Assembly (NCBI RefSeq): GCF_003130795.1 | Contig: NZ_CP029352.1 | Coordinates: 970,001 to 1,034,000 of the forward strand | DNA length: 64,000 nt | Direction of reading: 5' to 3' | Source of the DNA: Azospirillum thermophilum | Lineage (GTDB): Bacteria; Pseudomonadota; Alphaproteobacteria; Azospirillales; Azospirillaceae | Shown here: positions 41,448 to 51,813 of the stretch, piece by piece | Layout of the letters: each line of letters begins with the position of its first letter | Position numbering within the stretch: the stretch's first letter is position 1 | Program-made: the position numbers and the translations under genes | The notes under the pieces: generated by a model | The model's input: only the letters and a program-made list of their open reading frames with translations | The model's database searches: none | What the model was told of the DNA's origin: nothing

Positions 41448-41936
41448 TCAGTCTCGCATTTGCTTCTTATAGAGAGCGTCGATGGCCTCGCGGACCGGCG
41501 CGGGAAGGCGCGCCGGGCGTCCGGCCTGGTTGATCATCACCAGCTGCAGATCCGCCCGCGCGAGGTCGCGGCCGTCACGGCGAACGGTTTGTGCAACTGC
41601 GAAGGAAGCACCGCCGGTATCGGTGATCCGTGTCTCCACTTCAAGCGTGTCTTCCAGCCGGGCGGGAGCGACAAAATCGATCGTCAGCCGACGTACCGCA
41701 AATGACACACCCGAGGCACCGGCGAGGCCGCCGTGCGTCAGGCCGAGAAGCCGCAGCATCTCGCTGCGCGCCCGCTCGACGAAGCGCAGATAGTTGGCGT
41801 GATAGACGATGCCGCCGGCATCGGTGTCCTCGTAATAGACCCGCAGCGGGAACCGGTGCGTGCCGTCGTCGGCGAACCAGCCGGAAAGCTGCAGCGGGCC
41901 GGCCGGCCGGTACGGGGCCGTGGACGGTTCACTCAT
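41448..41936 (-). CDS. ybgC: Tol-Pal associated acyl-CoA thioesterase
   Basis: 162 residues with a single hot-dog fold. [27 protein letters not shown], quoted here only as the key Asp-Thr-Asp-Ala and Tyr-His-Ala-Asn elements, is the signature of the 4-hydroxybenzoyl-CoA thioesterase/YbgC family. It hydrolyses short acyl-CoA or acyl-ACP. Its start overlaps the end of ruvB by 8 bp, linking the ruv and tol groups in one transcription unit. Confidence 0.93.
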   Translation of the reverse strand: MSEPSTAPYRPAGPLQLSGWFADDGTHRFPLRVYYEDTDAGGIVYHANYLRFVERARSEMLRLLGLTHGGLAGASGVSFAVRRLTIDFVAPARLEDTLEVETRITDTGGASFAVAQTVRRDGRDLARADLQLVMINQAGRPARLPAPVREAIDALYKKQMRD

Positions 41937-43029
41937 CGTCCGCCCCGTCGATCGGCTCGTCGCCCGCGGCGGGCCGGCCGCCGGCCCTGTCCAGCAGGTC
42001 GAGCTGCCGGGCCGCGGCGGCCGGCGGATTGATGCCGAGGTAGCGGAACCCCTGGTCGGTCAGCATGCGTCCGCGCGGCGTGCGCTGCAGGAAGCCCTGC
42101 TGGATCAGGTAGGGCTCGACCACCTCCTCGATCACGTCGCGCTGCTCGCCCAGCGCGGCACCCAGCGTCTCGACGCCGACCGGTCCGCCGCCGTAATTGG
42201 CCGCGATCAGGCCGAGATAGCGGCGGTCCATGCTGTCGAGCCCCAGCCGGTCGACCTCCAGCCGGGTCAGCGCGGCGTCGGCGACGCGCTTGTCGACCTC
42301 CGGCACGCCGGCCACCGCGGCAAAGTCGCGCACCCGGCGCAGCAGGCGGCCGGCGACGCGCGGCGTGCCGCGCGACCGGTTGGCCACCTCCCGCGCGCCC
42401 TCCGGCGTAATGCCCATGCCCAGCACGCCGGCGGCGCGGCGCACGATCAGTTCCAGCTCGTCCGGCTCGTAGAACTGCAGGCGGACGGGAATGCCGAAGC
42501 GTTCGCGCAGGGGGCGCGTGATCAGGCCGCTGCGCGTGGTCGCGCCGACCAGCGTGAAGGGCGGCAGGTCGATGCGGATCGAGCGCGCCGACGGCCCTTC
42601 GCCAATGATGAGGTCGAGCTGGAAATCCTCCATGGCGGGATACAACACCTCCTCTACGGCGGGATTGAGGCGGTGAATCTCGTCGATGAAGAGAACGTCG
42701 TGCGGCTGCAGGTTGGTCAGCAGCGCGGCGAGGTCGCCGGCCCGCGCGATGACCGGGCCGGAGGTGGCACGGAACCCGACGCCGAGCTCGCGCGCCACGA
42801 TCTGGGCGAGCGTCGTCTTGCCCAGCCCCGGCGGACCGAACAGCAGGACATGGTCCAGCGCCTCGCCGCGGGCGCGGGCGGCCTGGATGAAGATCGACAG
42901 GTTCTCGCGCGCCTGCCGCTGCCCGATGAATTCGGCCAGCGACAGCGGACGGATGGAGGACTCGGCGGAATCGCCGCTGCCCTGGCCCGGCTGCACCAGA
43001 CGGTCCGGGTTGGAGGGACCGGAGGTCAT
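41929..43029 (-). CDS. ruvB: Holliday junction branch migration ATPase RuvB
   Basis: 366 residues. The Walker A motif [12 protein letters not shown] is at about 67-78, Walker B is LFIDEIHRL, sensor 1 lies in GATTRSG, and a C-terminal winged helix ends with [10 protein letters not shown] and the FRYLGI element. It drives branch migration with RuvA. It overlaps ruvA by 4 bp. The last 30 residues are an acidic, unconserved tail. Confidence 0.96.
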   Translation of the reverse strand: MTSGPSNPDRLVQPGQGSGDSAESSIRPLSLAEFIGQRQARENLSIFIQAARARGEALDHVLLFGPPGLGKTTLAQIVARELGVGFRATSGPVIARAGDLAALLTNLQPHDVLFIDEIHRLNPAVEEVLYPAMEDFQLDLIIGEGPSARSIRIDLPPFTLVGATTRSGLITRPLRERFGIPVRLQFYEPDELELIVRRAAGVLGMGITPEGAREVANRSRGTPRVAGRLLRRVRDFAAVAGVPEVDKRVADAALTRLEVDRLGLDSMDRRYLGLIAANYGGGPVGVETLGAALGEQRDVIEEVVEPYLIQQGFLQRTPRGRMLTDQGFRYLGINPPAAAARQLDLLDRAGGRPAAGDEPIDGADDE

Positions 43030-43655
43030 TGGCTAAGCTCCTTGAGGCCCTGACGGATCAGGTCCGAAACGCTGGCGTCCTCCCCCAGGGTCCGTCCGGC
43101 GGCCACGACGGCGCTGAAGGCCTCCGACCGCCCGTAGCCGAGATTGACCAGCGCCGACACCGCGTCGCCCAGCGCCGGGGTCGCCCCCGGAACGGCCGGC
43201 ACCGGCCCGCCCTTGCCGGCCGCCGGCGTCGCGGCGGCGGCCCCGCCGAGCATCAGGTTGCCCACCTTGTCCTTCAGCTCGTTCAGGATGCGCGCCGCCA
43301 CCTTCGGTCCGACGCCGTCGGCGCGGATCAGCGCGGTCTTGTCCTGCGAGGCGATGGCGCGGGTGAGCTGGTCGGGGTCGAGCACGCCGAGGATCGACAG
43401 CGCCAGCCGCGCCCCCACCCCCTGGATGGTGGTCAGCAGCCGGAACCACTCCCGCTCGCCCTGGTCGGCGAAGCCGTGCAGGACAATGCGCTCCTCGCGG
43501 ACGAAGGTCTCGACCACAAGCGAGACGCGCTCGCCGGCGGCGAGACGCGACAGGGTGCGGTTCGAGCAGGACAGCAGGTAGCCGACCCCGTTCACGTCCA
43601 GGATGACCCAGTCGCTGCCGGTGGAATCCACGATGCCCGTGAGCTTGGCGATCAT
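43026..43655 (-). CDS. ruvA: Holliday junction DNA-binding protein RuvA
   Basis: 209 residues in three domains: OB fold ([18 protein letters not shown]), tandem helix-hairpin-helix ([27 protein letters not shown]), a Gly/Ala/Pro linker, and the C-terminal RuvB-binding helices ([13 protein letters not shown]). It begins directly after the ruvC stop and overlaps ruvB by 4 bp. Confidence 0.95.
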   Translation of the reverse strand: MIAKLTGIVDSTGSDWVILDVNGVGYLLSCSNRTLSRLAAGERVSLVVETFVREERIVLHGFADQGEREWFRLLTTIQGVGARLALSILGVLDPDQLTRAIASQDKTALIRADGVGPKVAARILNELKDKVGNLMLGGAAAATPAAGKGGPVPAVPGATPALGDAVSALVNLGYGRSEAFSAVVAAGRTLGEDASVSDLIRQGLKELSQ

Positions 43656-44645
43656 TCAGAGAACATCCTTGCCGGACGGCTGGCTGCGCAGGACGGCGGT
43701 TTCGGTCAGACGGGCTTTGATCGTTTCCAAAACGCCGTCGAGATTGTCGATGATGTCGGTATTCCAGAAGCGCAGAACCCGGAACCCTGCCTGCTCCAGG
43801 ACGCGGGTCCGGCGCTCGTCCTGCCCGGCCCGCTGCTCGGCGGGCCGGCCGCCGTCGAGTTCGACGATCAGCCGGTGGTCGTGCGAGACGAAATCGGCGA
43901 CGAACCCCAGGATCGGCTCCTGCCGCCGGAACCTGGCGCCGAGCTGGCCGTTGCGCAACTTCTGCCAGACGATCTTTTCCGCGTCGGCCGTGGTCCGCCG
44001 CACTGTCCCGGCGCGCCCCGCATCCGGGTCGGCGGGTCCGCGATCCGCCTGCCGCGCCGGCCCGGGGATGCCCTGCGCCGGCACGGCGGGGCCGGGCGGG
44101 GTCCTCCGCCACATCAGCCAGCTCGCCCGGTGGTGGGCATGGCAGATCGCCACGGCGAGCGCGTCGGCGGCGTCGGGGGTGCCGATCTCGCAGCCGGGCA
44201 GCAGCATGCGGACCATCGTCTGCACCTGCGCCTTGTCGGCCCGGCCCTGCCCGACCACCGCCTTCTTCACCATGTTGTTGGCATATTCGGCCACCGGCAG
44301 CCCGGCCTGGGCCGGGACCAGCAGGGCCACCGCCCGCGCCTGTCCCAGCTTCAGCGTGGAGACGGCGTTGGTGTTCACGAAGGTCTCCTCCACCGCCGCC
44401 TCGTCCGGGCGGTAGCGGTCGAGCACGGCGGTCAGGGCGTCGTGGAGCTGGCAGAGACGCTGGGCCAGCGGGCAGGCGTCGTCGGAGTGGACGGCCCCGT
44501 CGGCGACGTGACTCAGCCGGTTGCCGGCCACGTCGATGATGCCCCAGCCGGTGTGGCGCAGGCCGGGGTCGATCCCCAGGAGCCGGACCGGAGGCTGCGT
44601 CGCCCCGGCTCGCCCCGCACCGTTCCGTCCGGCCGGCCCGAGCAC
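43656..44645 (-). CDS. ruvC: RuvC resolvase fused to a C-terminal DUF559 nuclease-like domain
   Basis: 329 residues, about twice the usual 160-190. Residues 20-178 are a complete RuvC with catalytic Asp26 (GIDPG), Glu86 (VEETF), Asp158 and Asp161 (PDAADALA). A Pro/Ala-rich linker (about 181-213) leads to a DUF559 domain (about 214-312). This has [17 protein letters not shown], Asp251 in VADF, Glu262 and Asp264 in VELDGG, and [11 protein letters not shown]. The PD-(D/E)XK-like acidic residues are kept, but the His usual after ELDGGQ is Pro. The GTG start follows AGAAGG. It resolves Holliday junctions; the role of the extra domain is unknown. Confidence 0.9.
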   Translation of the reverse strand: MLGPAGRNGAGRAGATQPPVRLLGIDPGLRHTGWGIIDVAGNRLSHVADGAVHSDDACPLAQRLCQLHDALTAVLDRYRPDEAAVEETFVNTNAVSTLKLGQARAVALLVPAQAGLPVAEYANNMVKKAVVGQGRADKAQVQTMVRMLLPGCEIGTPDAADALAVAICHAHHRASWLMWRRTPPGPAVPAQGIPGPARQADRGPADPDAGRAGTVRRTTADAEKIVWQKLRNGQLGARFRRQEPILGFVADFVSHDHRLIVELDGGRPAEQRAGQDERRTRVLEQAGFRVLRFWNTDIIDNLDGVLETIKARLTETAVLRSQPSGKDVL

Positions 44646-44661
44646 GCGCCTTCTCCCGACC

Positions 44662-45414
44662 TTACGCGGTCAGCTTCTGCATCAGCTCGTCCGGGATGTC
44701 GAAGTTGCCCTCGACCGTCTGGACGTCGTCGTTGTCCTCCAGCACGTCCAGCAGCTTCAGCAGGCTGGCGGCGGCATCCTCGCCGGGGGTGACCGTGTTC
44801 AGCGGCTTCCAGGTCAGCCGGGCGCTCTCCGGCGCGCCGAACTTGGCCTCCAGCGCGTCGCGGACGGCGCCGAAGCCTTCCACGGTGGTGGTGACCTCGT
44901 GGCCTTCCTCGTCCGACTCAACATTGTCCGCGCCGGCTTCCAGCGCGGTCTCGAACATCGCGTCGGCGTCCGCCGCGGCGGCCGGATAGTAGATCGCGCC
45001 GACCCGGTTGAACATGAAGCTGACCGAGTTCGTCTCGCCCAGGCTGCCGCCGTACTTGGTGAAGCTGGAGCGCACTTCCGAGGCGGTGCGGTTGCGGTTG
45101 TCGGTCAGCGCCTCGACGATCAGCGCGACGCCGCCGGGGCCGTAGCCCTCGTACCGCACCTCTTCATAGTTCGCGTCGTCGCCGCCGCCGGGCGTGCCCT
45201 GCTTGATCGCCCGCTCGATCCGGTCGCGCGGCATGTTCTGTGCCCGGGCCGCGAGGATGGCCGCGCGCAGCCGCGGGTTGGCCGCCGGGTCGGGCAGGCC
45301 GCCCTTCGCCGCGACGGTGATCTCGCGGGCGAGCTTGTTGAAGATCTTGGACCGCTTGGCGTCCTGCGCGCCCTTGCGGTGCATGATGTTCTTGAACTGG
45401 GAATGACCGGCCAT
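44662..45414 (-). CDS. yebC: YebC/PmpR family regulator
   Basis: 250 residues with the invariant YebC start [21 protein letters not shown], given here as a landmark up to its first residues, then [32 protein letters not shown] and the acidic C-terminal block. The family includes DNA-binding regulators, and some members help ribosomes through proline stretches. yebC directly before ruvC is conserved across proteobacteria. It lies 16 bp upstream of ruvC. Confidence 0.94.
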   Translation of the reverse strand: MAGHSQFKNIMHRKGAQDAKRSKIFNKLAREITVAAKGGLPDPAANPRLRAAILAARAQNMPRDRIERAIKQGTPGGGDDANYEEVRYEGYGPGGVALIVEALTDNRNRTASEVRSSFTKYGGSLGETNSVSFMFNRVGAIYYPAAAADADAMFETALEAGADNVESDEEGHEVTTTVEGFGAVRDALEAKFGAPESARLTWKPLNTVTPGEDAAASLLKLLDVLEDNDDVQTVEGNFDIPDELMQKLTA

Positions 45415-45616
45415 GCGTCGAACGAGCCTCGATACGGAATCTGGTTAATCGGCGGGACTGCGGTTGGACACATGTACCGTATCCTGCGCGCCGCCGCACG
45501 CTTTCGGCGCGGGAGACGACACCCACCCGAGTAGAAAGTCAATATGGCGAGATTGCGGCGTGACCTGTGCCGCGCCGCCCGGCCTCCGCCCCCCGTGTCC
45601 GCCGGGCCACGCCCGA

Positions 45617-46096
45617 TCAGGCGAGCCCGTGCCGGTTGGGCGGCCAGAAGGCCTCGTCCAGCAGCTCCTCCACCCGGTAGGGACAGTCGCGCGGCAGGTC
45701 GCGGTCGAAGACGCAGTCCCGCTCCAGCCCATAGAGCGCTTCACGCCGCCCCTGCCGCCATGCATCCTCCAGGAAGCCGTCCAGCTTGGCCCGAAGGCTC
45801 GGACTGTCGTCCAGCAGAAGGGGCAGGCTCATCCGCTGCTCGACCACCGACCTCCGCCACGCCTCCCGCGGCTGCTCAGCGGGGGAGTGCTCCAGCTTCA
45901 GCAGATGCTCGATGATGCGGGACAGGCGGCTGATGGCCTCCCGCCTGTCGCTGCGCCCCATGCTCTCGATCTCTTCGGCAAGGTTCTCCCAGTCCAGCGG
46001 CAGGTTGGTCCCCGACGCGGCCGCCTCGCGCAGGCGGGCGGCCTGCTCCATCGCCCAGGCGTAGAAATCCTCGTCGTGCTTCGCGTGAAAGCCCAT
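45617..46096 (-). CDS. DUF29 family protein
   Basis: 159 residues. The DUF29 pattern is clear: DEDFYAWAMEQAARLREA, LDWENLAEEIESMGRSDRREAISRL (landmarks NLAEEIESMG), HLLKLEHSP and the W..S...QR...L...SPSL segment. It is helical and cytoplasmic, with no known function. These proteins are common and multicopy in Azospirillum, cyanobacteria and relatives. It lies 13 bp after the YmdB-type gene, so they may be co-transcribed. Confidence 0.85.
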   Translation of the reverse strand: MGFHAKHDEDFYAWAMEQAARLREAAASGTNLPLDWENLAEEIESMGRSDRREAISRLSRIIEHLLKLEHSPAEQPREAWRRSVVEQRMSLPLLLDDSPSLRAKLDGFLEDAWRQGRREALYGLERDCVFDRDLPRDCPYRVEELLDEAFWPPNRHGLA

Positions 46097-46109
46097 GGGA
46101 CACTCCCGC

Positions 46110-46934
46110 TCACTGCCCCCGCTCGGGCACAGTCTGGCTCAGCCGGCCGCCCAGCCGCAACGGCTCGATGCGCAGGGCGAGGCCGGTACGGTCGTCGGTC
46201 TCCACATAGCAGCCGCAGACCGTCCCCTCGCCCTCCGCCGGCGACAGGCGCTCGGTCGGCAGCTTGCGGACCATCTTGGCGAGCGCGATCTCCTTCTTCA
46301 TGCCGATGGCGCTGTCATAGTCGCCGCACATGCCGGCATCGGTCTGGTAGGCCGTTCCCTTGGGCAGGACCATGTGGTCGGCCGTCGGCACATGGCTGTG
46401 CGTCCCGACGACCAGCGAGGCGCGGCCGTCGCAGAAGTGGCCCATGATCATCTTCTCGCTGGTCGCCTCGCCATGCATGTCGATCAGGATGGCGTCGACC
46501 GCTCCCGGCCCGAGCCGGTGCGCCTTCAGAACCCGGTCGACCGCCGCGAAGGGATCGTCCATCGGCTCCATGAACAGGCGCAGCAGCACGTTGACCACCA
46601 GCACCTTGCGGTTCCCGCGGGTCTGCAGCAGGACGAAGCCGCGGCCGGGCGTGCCCTCGGGGTAGTTCAGCGGCCGGACGATGCGCGGCTGCTGCTCGAT
46701 GGTGGAGACGAGGTCCTTCTGGTCCCAGGTGTGGTTGCCCAGCGTGACCACGTCGATACCCGCGGCGAAGAACTCCTCGGCGATCTTCACGGTGACGCCG
46801 TAGCCGCCGGCCGAATTCTCGCCGTTGACCACCGTCAGGTCGGGGTCGAGCTTTTCGCGCAGCAGGGGCATGTGACCGATCACCGCCTCGCGCCCGGAGC
46901 GCCCGACCACGTCGCCGAAAAACAGAATCCGCAT
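46110..46934 (-). CDS. YmdB-type metallophosphoesterase
   Basis: 274 residues matching the TIGR00282/YmdB family. Metal-binding motifs in order are GDVVGRSGR, NGENSAGGYG, LGNHTWDQK, DMHGEATSEK and GTHSHVPTAD. The Bacillus member is a 2',3'- and 3',5'-cyclic nucleotide phosphodiesterase. It follows the 5-formyl-THF cyclo-ligase gene with 3 bp between them, an order often seen in alphaproteobacteria. Confidence 0.92.
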   Translation of the reverse strand: MRILFFGDVVGRSGREAVIGHMPLLREKLDPDLTVVNGENSAGGYGVTVKIAEEFFAAGIDVVTLGNHTWDQKDLVSTIEQQPRIVRPLNYPEGTPGRGFVLLQTRGNRKVLVVNVLLRLFMEPMDDPFAAVDRVLKAHRLGPGAVDAILIDMHGEATSEKMIMGHFCDGRASLVVGTHSHVPTADHMVLPKGTAYQTDAGMCGDYDSAIGMKKEIALAKMVRKLPTERLSPAEGEGTVCGCYVETDDRTGLALRIEPLRLGGRLSQTVPERGQ

Positions 46935-46937
46935 CGT

Positions 46938-47543
46938 TCAGTGCCTTGAAGTGCGAAGCGCCTCGCGCTCCGTGGAAATGCCGAGCGCTTCGCGCTCCGT
47001 GACGATCCAATCCAGGGGCTGGTCATGCGCGCCGACCGGCACCGCCTCCAGCTCCTGCGCCGCGAAGGCGACCCCGACGGCCAGCACCGGGTGCACCGCC
47101 CGCAGCGCCTCCAGCGTCCGGTCGTAATAGCCGGCGCCATAGCCCAGCCGGTGGCCGCGCCGGTCGAAGGCCAGCAGCGGCACCAGCAGCACCGCCGGCC
47201 GCAGCTCGGGACTGCTCCCGTCCGGCTCGTGGATGCCGTAGCGCCCCTTGACCAGCACGTCCTCCGGCCGCCAGCGGCGGAAGACCAGCGCGCTTCCCCG
47301 CGGTCCGGAGACCGGCAGGGCCACCGTCCGCCCGAGGGTCCTGAGATGGTGGAGGGCCGGCCGCACGTCGAGTTCGGAGCCGAGCGGCCAATAGCCGCCG
47401 ACCTCCCCCGCCGGCAGGTCGAGCGCCGCGATCCGGTCGCGGATCGCCGCCGCGGCATGGGCGCGTTCCGCCGGATCGGCGATGGCGTCGCGCACGGCCC
47501 GCGCCAGGGAACGGGCGGCGTCCTTGCCGTGCGGTGCGGTCAT
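46938..47543 (-). CDS. 5-formyltetrahydrofolate cyclo-ligase
   Basis: 201 residues. The family block LGYGAGYYDR, with the folate/ATP Gly and Tyr residues, is at about 133-142, and VPLLAFDRRGHRLG precedes it. It converts 5-formyl-THF to 5,10-methenyl-THF with ATP. The gene directly follows the 6S RNA locus, as in many bacteria where the two are co-transcribed. The C-terminus contains a short duplication, TEREALGI then TEREALRT, which is odd for the family. Confidence 0.92.
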   Translation of the reverse strand: MTAPHGKDAARSLARAVRDAIADPAERAHAAAAIRDRIAALDLPAGEVGGYWPLGSELDVRPALHHLRTLGRTVALPVSGPRGSALVFRRWRPEDVLVKGRYGIHEPDGSSPELRPAVLLVPLLAFDRRGHRLGYGAGYYDRTLEALRAVHPVLAVGVAFAAQELEAVPVGAHDQPLDWIVTEREALGISTEREALRTSRH

Positions 47544-47570
47544 CGTCCTGCTTGGTGCCGGATCAGCGGG

Positions 47571-47752
47571 AAAAGAGGGTGGAAGGCGCCGCCTCGGCCG
47601 GTGGCCATGTGCCTATCCTCCATGGCCTGCATGAGCAGGTGGGCACCGTGTACCCGGACCAGGGGTCCGGACAGGGACAGTTCCCTAGAGATCAAGGTTA
47701 TCGGCCCTGGGGATTAATGCGGCCTGTCGAGCCAGGCAGCGAACCTTCCGGG
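47571..47752 (-). ncRNA. ssrS: 6S RNA (SsrS)
   Basis: The interval between zapA and the 5-formyl-THF cyclo-ligase gene is the conserved place for 6S RNA in proteobacteria. On the minus strand the two ends can form the closing stem: GGAAGG near the 5' side pairs with CCTTCC near the 3' side, followed inwards by GCTGCC with GGCGGC. The middle has further long-range pairings such as GGACCCCTGGTCC. The 3' end is followed by TCTTTT. 6S RNA binds sigma-70 RNA polymerase in stationary phase. The ends given are estimates. Confidence 0.7.
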
Positions 47753-47759
47753 TCCTAAT

Positions 47760-48074
47760 CTAGGCGCGCTCGAGCCGCGCGGCAACCTCTTCGATGCGCC
47801 GGGCGACCTGATCGAGGCCGGCGGCCACCTCCGCCTCGTCCAGCGCGAGGCCGGCGGGGGCGCCCCGCCCGGCCGCCATGTCCTGCATCTCGTCGGCCAG
47901 GACGAGGCAGGTCATCACCAGCATCTGCGCCTCCGAGCCCAGCTTGCCGCCGCCGGTCAGCTGCTTCAGCCGGCGGTCGACATAGGCGGCCAGCTCGCGC
48001 AGCCGCCCCTCCTGCCCCTCCTGGCAGCCCATGCGGTAGAGGCGGTTGTTGATCTCGATATCGACCTGCGGCAT
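47760..48074 (-). CDS. zapA: Cell division protein ZapA
   Basis: 104 residues from ATG 48074; a longer frame to 48158 lies over the DUF4164 gene. The N-terminal domain ([22 protein letters not shown] landmarks: IEINNR and GQEGRL) and YVDRRLKQL followed by [10 protein letters not shown] and a C-terminal coiled coil are typical. It bundles FtsZ at the division ring. It starts 4 bp after the coiled-coil gene, and 6S RNA follows. Confidence 0.9.
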   Translation of the reverse strand: MPQVDIEINNRLYRMGCQEGQEGRLRELAAYVDRRLKQLTGGGKLGSEAQMLVMTCLVLADEMQDMAAGRGAPAGLALDEAEVAAGLDQVARRIEEVAARLERA

Positions 48075-48078
48075 GGGA

Positions 48079-48303
48079 TCAGCTCTCCAGGACCTGTTCC
48101 AGGCGGTGGATGGCGAGCTCCAGCCGCTGCGAGACGGTGTCGGCCGTGGCCTGGGCACGCGCGTGGTCGGCGCGGGCGGTCTCCAGCGCCTGGGTCAGCT
48201 CCTGCTCGCGGCGGGAAACCCGCTCCTCCCGCGCGGAGGCGGCGTGCTCCAGCCGGTCCACGGCCTTGTTCAGCCGCTGCAGCGCGGCCTTCAACTGGTC
48301 CAT
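48079..48303 (-). CDS. DUF4164 small coiled-coil protein
   Basis: 74 residues from ATG 48303 (AAGGGA eight bases upstream); the longer frame to 48660 is not supported. The whole protein is a heptad-rich coiled coil ([26 protein letters not shown]), the DUF4164 pattern. In alphaproteobacteria it is regularly found just before zapA, which suggests a link to division, but no function is established. Confidence 0.8.
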   Translation of the reverse strand: MDQLKAALQRLNKAVDRLEHAASAREERVSRREQELTQALETARADHARAQATADTVSQRLELAIHRLEQVLES

Positions 48304-48699
48304 GCGAAGAATCCCTTGCGCATCGCCCCATATCCTGCGCCCCAGGCCCAGCCCGCTCCAAACCGCCGCGACGGCGGCCGGACCGGCCGTGCCCAAGGTG
48401 GGTGGCATCGTCGGACGCGTCAACGACAAACGCCATGCGTCACTTTGGCCGTTCCGACCGGCAGCGCACAAGGCCCTTCGTTCCCGCCCCCGCATCCCTT
48501 GGCAAAGCGCCGCGAAAGCCCTCCGGTGCGGTGCGCCCAGCCATGCCACGGATGCCTCCATTCCCATGTTGACCTCGGGGCGGTCGTTCTGCATGGTGCG
48601 CGCGTTTCGCGGAGCCTCGGCGGCTACCGCGCAGCTCTTGTTTGCCGCAACCGCAGCCACCGTCGCTCCAACGCGCGCCCGTCTTCAGGAACCCTCCCG
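48304..48699. other. Divergent promoter region between the zapA unit and tkt
   Basis: 396 bp separating the minus-strand DUF4164-zapA-6S unit from plus-strand tkt. Several frames are open across it because of the high GC content, but none has a ribosome site or family resemblance. No clear -35/-10 pair, riboswitch or strong inverted repeat was recognised. Confidence 0.4.
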
Positions 48700-50697
48700 A
48701 TGTCCGCTGCCACCGCCACCCCGCTCCCCCTTTCCACGATGGCCAGCGCGATCCGCGCCCTCGCCATGGACGCGGTCGAGGCCGCGAAGTCGGGCCACCC
48801 CGGCATGCCCATGGGCATGGCGGACGTCGCCACGGTGCTGTTCACCAGGTTCCTGAAGTTCGACCCGAAGAACCCGACCTGGGCGGACCGCGACCGCTTC
48901 GTCCTGTCGGCCGGCCACGGCTCGATGCTGATCTACTCGCTGGCCTTCCTGACCGGCTATGAGCGGATGACCATCGAGGAGCTGAAGCGCTTCCGCCAGC
49001 TCGGCAGCCTCACCCCCGGCCATCCCGAGGTCGATCCGACGCTGGGCATCGAGATGACGACCGGCCCGCTCGGCCAGGGCGTCTCCACCGCCGTCGGCAT
49101 GGCGCTGGCGGAGCGGATCACCAACGCCCGCTTCGGCGACGATCTGGTCGACCACTACACCTACGTCATCGCCTCGGACGGCGACCTGATGGAGGGCGTC
49201 AGCCACGAGGCCTGCTCGCTGGCCGGCCATCTCGGGCTGAACCGCCTGATCGTGCTGTGGGACGACAACCACATCTCCATCGACGGCTCGACCGACCTCA
49301 GCTTCACCGACGACACCCCGGCACGCTTCCGCTCCTACGGCTGGAACACCATCTCGGTCGACGGCCACGACTTCGCCGCGGTCGAGAAGGCCATCGCCGA
49401 GGCCCGCACCTCCACCGACAAGCCGACGCTGATCGCCTGCCGCACCATCATCGGCAAGGGCGCGCCGAACAAGGCCAACACCCACGGCTGCCACGGCTCG
49501 CCGCTGGGCGCCGACGAGGTGGCCGCGACCCGCGAGGCGATCGGCTGGCCGCACGAGGCCTTCGTCATTCCGCAGGAGGTGCTGTCCGCCTGGCGCGCCG
49601 CCGGCAGCCGCAGCGCCGATGCCTTCGCCGCCTGGGCCGGCCGCTTCGGAAAGCTGGACAACGCCCAGCGCGCCGCCTTCGAGCAGGCGATGGGCCGCGG
49701 CGTCCCGGCCGGCCTGTCGGAGGCGATCGCCGCCTTCAAGGAGAAGGTCAGCGCCGACAAGCCGGGCTGGGCGACCCGCGTCGCCTCCGGCAACGTACTC
49801 GAAGTGCTGGTCCCGGCGGTGCCGGAGCTGGTGGGCGGCTCGGCCGACCTGACGCCGTCGAACAACACCAAGGTCAAGAACACCGCCGACGTCCAGGGCA
49901 AGGGCAGCTTCGCCGGCCGCTACGTCCGTTACGGCGTGCGCGAGCACGGCATGGCGACCCTGATGAACGGCATGGCGCTGCACGGCGGCATCATCCCGTA
50001 CGGCGGCACCTTCATGCAGTTCGCCGACTACTGCCGTCCGGCGATCCGCCTCGCGGCGCTGATGAAGACCCGCTCGATCTTCGTCATGACGCACGACTCG
50101 ATCGGCCTGGGCGAGGACGGTCCGACCCACCAGCCGGTGGAGCATCTGGCCGCCCTGCGCGCCATCCCCAACCTGCTGGTCCTGCGCCCGGCCGACGCGG
50201 TCGAGACCGCCGAGTGCTGGCAGATCGCGCTGGAGCGCGTGAACGGCCCGTCGGTGCTGGCGCTGACCCGCCAGAACGTCCCGACCCTGCGGACCGAGCA
50301 TGTGGCGGAGAACCGGTCCGCCCGCGGCGGCTACGTGCTGGCGGAGGCCGACGGCGGGCGCAAGGCGACGATCCTCGCCACCGGGTCGGAAGTCTCCCTC
50401 GCCATGGAGGCCCGCAAGGCCCTGCAGGCCGAGGGAATCGGCACCGCGGTCGTGTCGATCCCGAGCTTCGAACTGTTCGAGGCTCAGGATGACGCCTACA
50501 AGGCCGCCGTCCTCGGCAACGGCGTGCGCGTCGCGGTCGAGGCGGCGATCCGCCAGGGCTGGGACCGCTGGCTGGGCGCCAACGGCGGCTTCGTCGGCAT
50601 GACCGGCTTCGGCGAGTCGGCGCCCTACCAGGAGCTTTACAAGCACTTCGGCATCACCGCCGAGGCCGTCACCGAGGCCGTCAAGGCCCGCCTCTAA
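48700..50697 (+). CDS. tkt: Transketolase
   Basis: 665 residues from ATG 48700 (AGGA about ten bases upstream); longer frames upstream lack support. Thiamine-diphosphate features are [11 protein letters not shown], the GDG motif in [14 protein letters not shown] and [10 protein letters not shown]. The pyrimidine domain has [17 protein letters not shown] and [17 protein letters not shown]. It exchanges two-carbon units in the pentose phosphate pathway. gap follows 80 bp downstream on the same strand. Confidence 0.96.
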   Translation: MSAATATPLPLSTMASAIRALAMDAVEAAKSGHPGMPMGMADVATVLFTRFLKFDPKNPTWADRDRFVLSAGHGSMLIYSLAFLTGYERMTIEELKRFRQLGSLTPGHPEVDPTLGIEMTTGPLGQGVSTAVGMALAERITNARFGDDLVDHYTYVIASDGDLMEGVSHEACSLAGHLGLNRLIVLWDDNHISIDGSTDLSFTDDTPARFRSYGWNTISVDGHDFAAVEKAIAEARTSTDKPTLIACRTIIGKGAPNKANTHGCHGSPLGADEVAATREAIGWPHEAFVIPQEVLSAWRAAGSRSADAFAAWAGRFGKLDNAQRAAFEQAMGRGVPAGLSEAIAAFKEKVSADKPGWATRVASGNVLEVLVPAVPELVGGSADLTPSNNTKVKNTADVQGKGSFAGRYVRYGVREHGMATLMNGMALHGGIIPYGGTFMQFADYCRPAIRLAALMKTRSIFVMTHDSIGLGEDGPTHQPVEHLAALRAIPNLLVLRPADAVETAECWQIALERVNGPSVLALTRQNVPTLRTEHVAENRSARGGYVLAEADGGRKATILATGSEVSLAMEARKALQAEGIGTAVVSIPSFELFEAQDDAYKAAVLGNGVRVAVEAAIRQGWDRWLGANGGFVGMTGFGESAPYQELYKHFGITAEAVTEAVKARL

Positions 50698-50777
50698 GGG
50701 ACGCTCGTTCCACGGGAACCTGCCGGGCGTGCGGCCGTTTCCGCGCACGCCCGGCATCTTACAAACTGGAGGAAAAA

Positions 50778-51785
50778 ATGGCTGTTCGGGTTGCAATCAA
50801 CGGGTTTGGCCGCATCGGCCGTCTGGTCCTTCGCGCGATCTACGAGAGCGGCCGCAAGGACGTCGAGGTCGTGGCGATCAACGACCTGGCCGACCTGAAG
50901 GCCAACGCCCACCTGCTGAAGTACGACAGCGTCCACGGCCGCTTCCCCGGCACCATCGAGACCGGCGAGGGCGTGCTGATCGTCAACGGCCATTCGATCA
51001 AGGTCATCCAGGAGCGCGACCCGGCCAAGCTGCCGTGGAAGGAGCTGGGCGTCCAGGTCGCCATGGAATGCTCGGGCATCTTCACCAAGCGCGCCGACGC
51101 CGCCAAGCATCTGGAAGCCGGTGCGGAGAAGGTGCTGATCTCCGCCCCCGCCACCGACGAGGACATCACCGTCGTCTACGGCGTCAACCACGACGCGCTG
51201 AAGGCCGGGCACAAGATCGTCTCCAACGCCTCCTGCACCACCAACTGCCTGGCTCCGGTCGCCTTCGTGCTCCACAACCTCGTGGGCATCGAGAAGGGCT
51301 TCATGACCACCATCCACTCCTACACCGGCGACCAGCGGATCGTGGACACCAACCACAAGGACCTGCACCGCGCCCGCGCGGCGGCCCTGAACATGATCCC
51401 GACCTCGACCGGCGCGGCCAAGGCGGTGGGCAAGGTGCTGCCGGAGCTGAAGGGCAAGCTGGACGGCACCGCCATCCGCGTGCCGACGCCCAACGTCTCG
51501 GTGGTCGACTTCAAGTTCACCGCCAAGCGCGCCACCACCGCCGAGGAGATCCAGAAGGCGATCGCCGACGCCGCCAACGGTCCGCTCAAGGGCATCCTCG
51601 GCGTCTATGACGAGGACCTCGTCTCCACCGACTTCAACCACGACCCGCACAGCTCGATCTTCGCGCTGAAGGAGGTCAAGGTCATCGACGGCAATTTCGT
51701 CCGCATCATGACCTGGTACGACAACGAGTGGGGCTTCTCCAACCGCATGAGCGACACCGCCGTCGCCATGGCAAACGCCAAGTAA
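50778..51785 (+). CDS. gap: Glyceraldehyde-3-phosphate dehydrogenase, type I
   Basis: 335 residues. NAD-binding NGFGRIGRLVLRA, the active-site ASCTTNCLAP with catalytic Cys near residue 155, and the C-terminal WYDNEWGFSNRM are all present. The ATG has GGAGG upstream. It follows tkt and ends at a strong terminator. In related organisms pgk often comes next; here it does not. Confidence 0.97.
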   Translation: MAVRVAINGFGRIGRLVLRAIYESGRKDVEVVAINDLADLKANAHLLKYDSVHGRFPGTIETGEGVLIVNGHSIKVIQERDPAKLPWKELGVQVAMECSGIFTKRADAAKHLEAGAEKVLISAPATDEDITVVYGVNHDALKAGHKIVSNASCTTNCLAPVAFVLHNLVGIEKGFMTTIHSYTGDQRIVDTNHKDLHRARAAALNMIPTSTGAAKAVGKVLPELKGKLDGTAIRVPTPNVSVVDFKFTAKRATTAEEIQKAIADAANGPLKGILGVYDEDLVSTDFNHDPHSSIFALKEVKVIDGNFVRIMTWYDNEWGFSNRMSDTAVAMANAK

Positions 51786-51813
51786 TCAGCACTCCGGTCC
51801 GCCGGACAGCAAG

